Source of the DNA: Flavobacteriia bacterium
Lineage (GTDB): Bacteria; Bacteroidota; Bacteroidia; Flavobacteriales_D; Crocinitomicaceae
Length of the DNA stretch: 64,000 nucleotides
Direction: 5' to 3'
Assembly (NCBI GenBank): GCA_026391005.1
Contig: JAPLEV010000010.1
Location: 55,244-119,243, forward strand
The notes beneath the pieces are model-generated. The model did not search any database. It had not been told where the DNA came from and worked only from the letters and a program-made list of their open reading frames with translations. Below are positions 61,846 to 64,000 of the stretch, in pieces. Made by a program: the position numbers and the translations under genes. Each line of letters begins with the position of its first letter. Position 1 is the stretch's first letter.

Positions 61846-62682
61846 CTAATTTTTATCGCTTTTTAGTATTTCCTTCTTATTAATTGTACTGTAATCATTT
61901 GAATAAATTAAAATCCCATTTATTAATTTCTCTGACTTGTAAGTTTTTTCAATATAAACAATTTTATCAGGTAATCCTGAGTCATACAGGGTGGTCGCTA
62001 ATGGTAATCCTTTTTTAGATTTGAAATAGAAATTTTCGTCAGAATCAATATATATAGGTTTAGTAACGTTTGAACTATATTCTATTGAAACTAAAATTGA
62101 ATCATTTGTTTCAATTTTTAATTGTGCTTTTGTATTTAGATAAACATCGAAAGATGCAAAACTTTTTTTAGGTACCCAATGCAATATTGGGAAAAACGAA
62201 TTTGAAGGATTACCTTCTTTATCAAAATTCAAAGTCGAATTTCCTTTAGTAAGCGAAGTTAATTTATCCTTGTTTTGTATAATATATTCCTCCAAAATAT
62301 TTGAGTAAAGAATAATTGTGTCAGAACCAAATTTTTCATCTAATTTTTTTTGAATCAAATTTTTTAATTCTGCTTCTTCCCAATTTAATAATTTGTATTC
62401 ATTAGCTGCTTCTTCCAATAAATTTTTCTCTAATAATAGATTTATTTTTTCTTTGGCTTCGATATCAGGATCTGTCATGACAGATCGATCTGTCATTTTT
62501 AAAATATCGTTACTTATTTTTTCTAAATAATCGTAAACACCATCTGTTTTATTTTTATAATTAAATTTTAACTTTTCTAAATCTTCATAAAAAATCCCCC
62601 ACATTTCTGGATTTCCATCATAAATAGTAGATTTTTCAATTCCGCCTTTTTGTTCAATGTCAATTAATATATCTAATACCAA
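61846..62682 (-). pseudogene. Unknown protein gene, 5' end cut off by the IS insertion
   Basis: 278 codons from a TTG. The frame has no proper start: it runs back to a stop at 62698-62700, i.e. into the insertion element, so the N-terminal part of the protein is missing. What remains opens LVLDILIDIEQKGGIEKS and is a charged, lysine-rich soluble region with a long helix (MTDPDIEAKEKINLLLEKNLLEEAANEYKLLNWEEAELK). The C-terminal half has beta strands (FDVYLNTKAQLKIETNDSILVSIEYSSNV). No family was recognised. Confidence 0.65.
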
Positions 62683-62688
62683 TAGCGT

Positions 62689-64000
62689 CCTAAACGTTTA
62701 AATAAAAACAAAAATAAAGAGGGAGAATCTCGTATCTCAAATTAACTTTGAGTTGCACAACTAAATCACCCCCTCTTATGACAAATATAACTTTGTTTTC
62801 CCAGATTATTTCAAAATTAGACCGGTCAAAATTCAACAAACTTGTCAAAGTCAAGCAAACTGATAAACATTGCAAAGGATATACTAGCTGGACACATTTA
62901 GTTTCAATGCTTTTTTGCCAGTTCGCAAAGAGTCAATCGGTTCGAGATATTAGTAATGGCCTTCGTTCAGCAACAGGCAATCTGAACCATCTTGGTATTG
63001 ATCGTGCGCCATCGAAATCATCAATTAGCTATCAGAACAAGCATCGAAATCACGAATTATTCAAAGAGTACTATTTTCAACTCTTAGAAAGTTTAGGACA
63101 GCACCCAAAATTTAAACAGGTAAAATTCCGTATCAAGTCAAAAATATTCTTGCTTGACTCGACAACAATTAGTTTATGCTTGAGTCTTTTTGATTGGGCA
63201 AAATACAAAACAGCAAAAGGCGCTGTTAAAATGCACACACTCCTTGATTTTGATGGAAATCTACCCGCTTATGTTAACATTACAGACGGTAAAACTGCTG
63301 ATAATAAAGGAGCCAGTGACATACCACTACTAAAGGGTAGCGTTATTGTAGCGGATAGGTTTTACAATGATTTCCCACTTCTAAACGTTTGGGACAGCAG
63401 GGGTGTATTTTTTGTAATTAGACACAAAGAGAACCTGCAATTTGAAACGCTGAAAGAAAATAATCTGCCAGATAACAGACACCAGCACATATTAAAAGAT
63501 GAAATCATTTGTTTAAAAAATGAATCGTCCAAAAGTAAATATCCAGGTAAATTAAGACGCGTATCGGTTTGGGATGACGAAAACAAACAAGTCATTGAAC
63601 TTATTACAAACCAATTTAATTGGTCGCCTAATACTATAGGAGAACTCTACAAAAGCAGATGGCAGGTGGAGATTTTCTTTCGTGACATCAAACAATTGCT
63701 GCATATCAAATCATTCATTGGGACAAGTGAAAATGCAGTGATGGTACAAATTTGGACCGCTTTGATAACAATCCTCATCTTAAAAGCATTAAAAGCACAA
63801 TCTCAATTTGGATGGTATCTTTCTAATTTAGTTGCATTTATACGATTGAATCTTTTTGTCAAAATAGATCTTCAACTATGGCTTGATAAACCCTTTCAAC
63901 AGCACATTGAACCACCACCAAAAACAATACAGGGGGTTCTGTTTTAGAAAAACAGGAAAATAATGCTTGATTATCAATAAAATCGTTAAATTTGATTGTC
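62689..64000 (+). mobile_element. IS4-family insertion sequence (right end outside the window)
   Basis: The left end is near GCGTCCTAAACGTTTAAATA (62685-62704), at the point where the neighbouring gene's coding sequence stops making sense. The transposase occupies 62778-63947. The matching right inverted repeat is not seen before the window ends. Confidence 0.7.
62778..63947 (+). CDS. IS4-family transposase with N-terminal DUF4372-type domain
   Basis: 389 residues from the ATG at 62778 (an upstream TTG at 62748 is in frame but unlikely). The N-terminal region (FSQIISKLDRSKFNKLVKVKQTDKHCKGYTSWTHLVSMLFCQFA) matches DUF4372. The DDE core follows: first Asp in FLLDSTTISL, second in VIVADRFYNDFPLL, and the Y-(2)-R-(3)-E-(6)-K signature in YKSRWQVEIFFRDIKQLLHIKSF. 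All three acidic residues are present, so it may be active. It moves its own element by cut-and-paste; its ends do not match those of the 3-kb element. Confidence 0.92.
   Translation: MTNITLFSQIISKLDRSKFNKLVKVKQTDKHCKGYTSWTHLVSMLFCQFAKSQSVRDISNGLRSATGNLNHLGIDRAPSKSSISYQNKHRNHELFKEYYFQLLESLGQHPKFKQVKFRIKSKIFLLDSTTISLCLSLFDWAKYKTAKGAVKMHTLLDFDGNLPAYVNITDGKTADNKGASDIPLLKGSVIVADRFYNDFPLLNVWDSRGVFFVIRHKENLQFETLKENNLPDNRHQHILKDEIICLKNESSKSKYPGKLRRVSVWDDENKQVIELITNQFNWSPNTIGELYKSRWQVEIFFRDIKQLLHIKSFIGTSENAVMVQIWTALITILILKALKAQSQFGWYLSNLVAFIRLNLFVKIDLQLWLDKPFQQHIEPPPKTIQGVLF

Overview
The window looks like a chromosomal segment of a low-GC member of the Bacteroidota, most likely the Flavobacteriales (Fluviicola/Crocinitomicaceae-like; the placement is inferred from gene content only). 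The evidence is type IX secretion (T9SS) C-terminal domains of both kinds (type A and gliding-type/type B), several PorP/SprF proteins, TAnnTTTG promoter motifs typical of Bacteroidota, a bacillithiol-type YtxJ protein, and housekeeping genes of Bacteroidota type. Genes are packed tightly and several convergent pairs abut or overlap.

Layout. 1-16 kb: a 5'-truncated propeller/adenylate cyclase/HD sensor, a DUF2490-like barrel, a lipoprotein, a CotH-kinase surface protein paired with PorP/SprF, a GH3-family protein, a universal stress protein, fructose-bisphosphatase and Mfd. 16-23 kb: a five-gene minus-strand surface operon (LamG/PKD adhesin, PorP-OmpA fusion, type A protein, collagen-like S74 protein, short paralogue) facing a small XRE regulator across a perfect 16-bp palindrome. 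23-25 kb: a RhuM-like/PLD-like gene bounded by intergenic repeats, then a truncated haemoglobin. 25-43 kb: core and envelope genes (large outer-membrane protein, GH16 glucanase, glutaminyl cyclase-ytxJ-pheS operon, lipoproteins, an interrupted tatC, lptB, a PKD surface protein, lpdA, aroE, M15 peptidase, rsgA). 43-46 kb: hipBA toxin-antitoxin with an operator, and a tRNA Ser-Pro-Arg cluster with tandem arrays at two tRNA 3' ends. 46-54 kb: purM, xseB, an RND/MMPL exporter, thiamine pyrophosphokinase, a FISUMP lipoprotein and a secreted metallophosphatase.

54-64 kb is accessory. It holds a PLD-helicase-DUF3427 gene in an operon with a NUDIX hydrolase and a small unknown gene. Next comes a ~3.0-kb segment (58660-61657) bounded by ~60-bp imperfect terminal inverted repeats with a 5-bp direct repeat (TATAA) immediately outside each end. 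It carries a GxxExxY protein, itself between 59-bp direct repeats, and a four-gene operon of three unrecognised proteins plus an N-formylglutamate amidohydrolase-like enzyme. I see no transposase in it, and I regard it as the best candidate for something undescribed. The window ends in an IS4-family element that has cut the 5' end of a neighbouring gene.

Two further points. tatC carries an in-frame TAG exactly where the conserved loop glutamate (E. coli TatC Glu103) should be. Five genes have a TAnnTTTG box (one with a single mismatch) ending exactly 4 nt before the start codon, which suggests leaderless transcripts.
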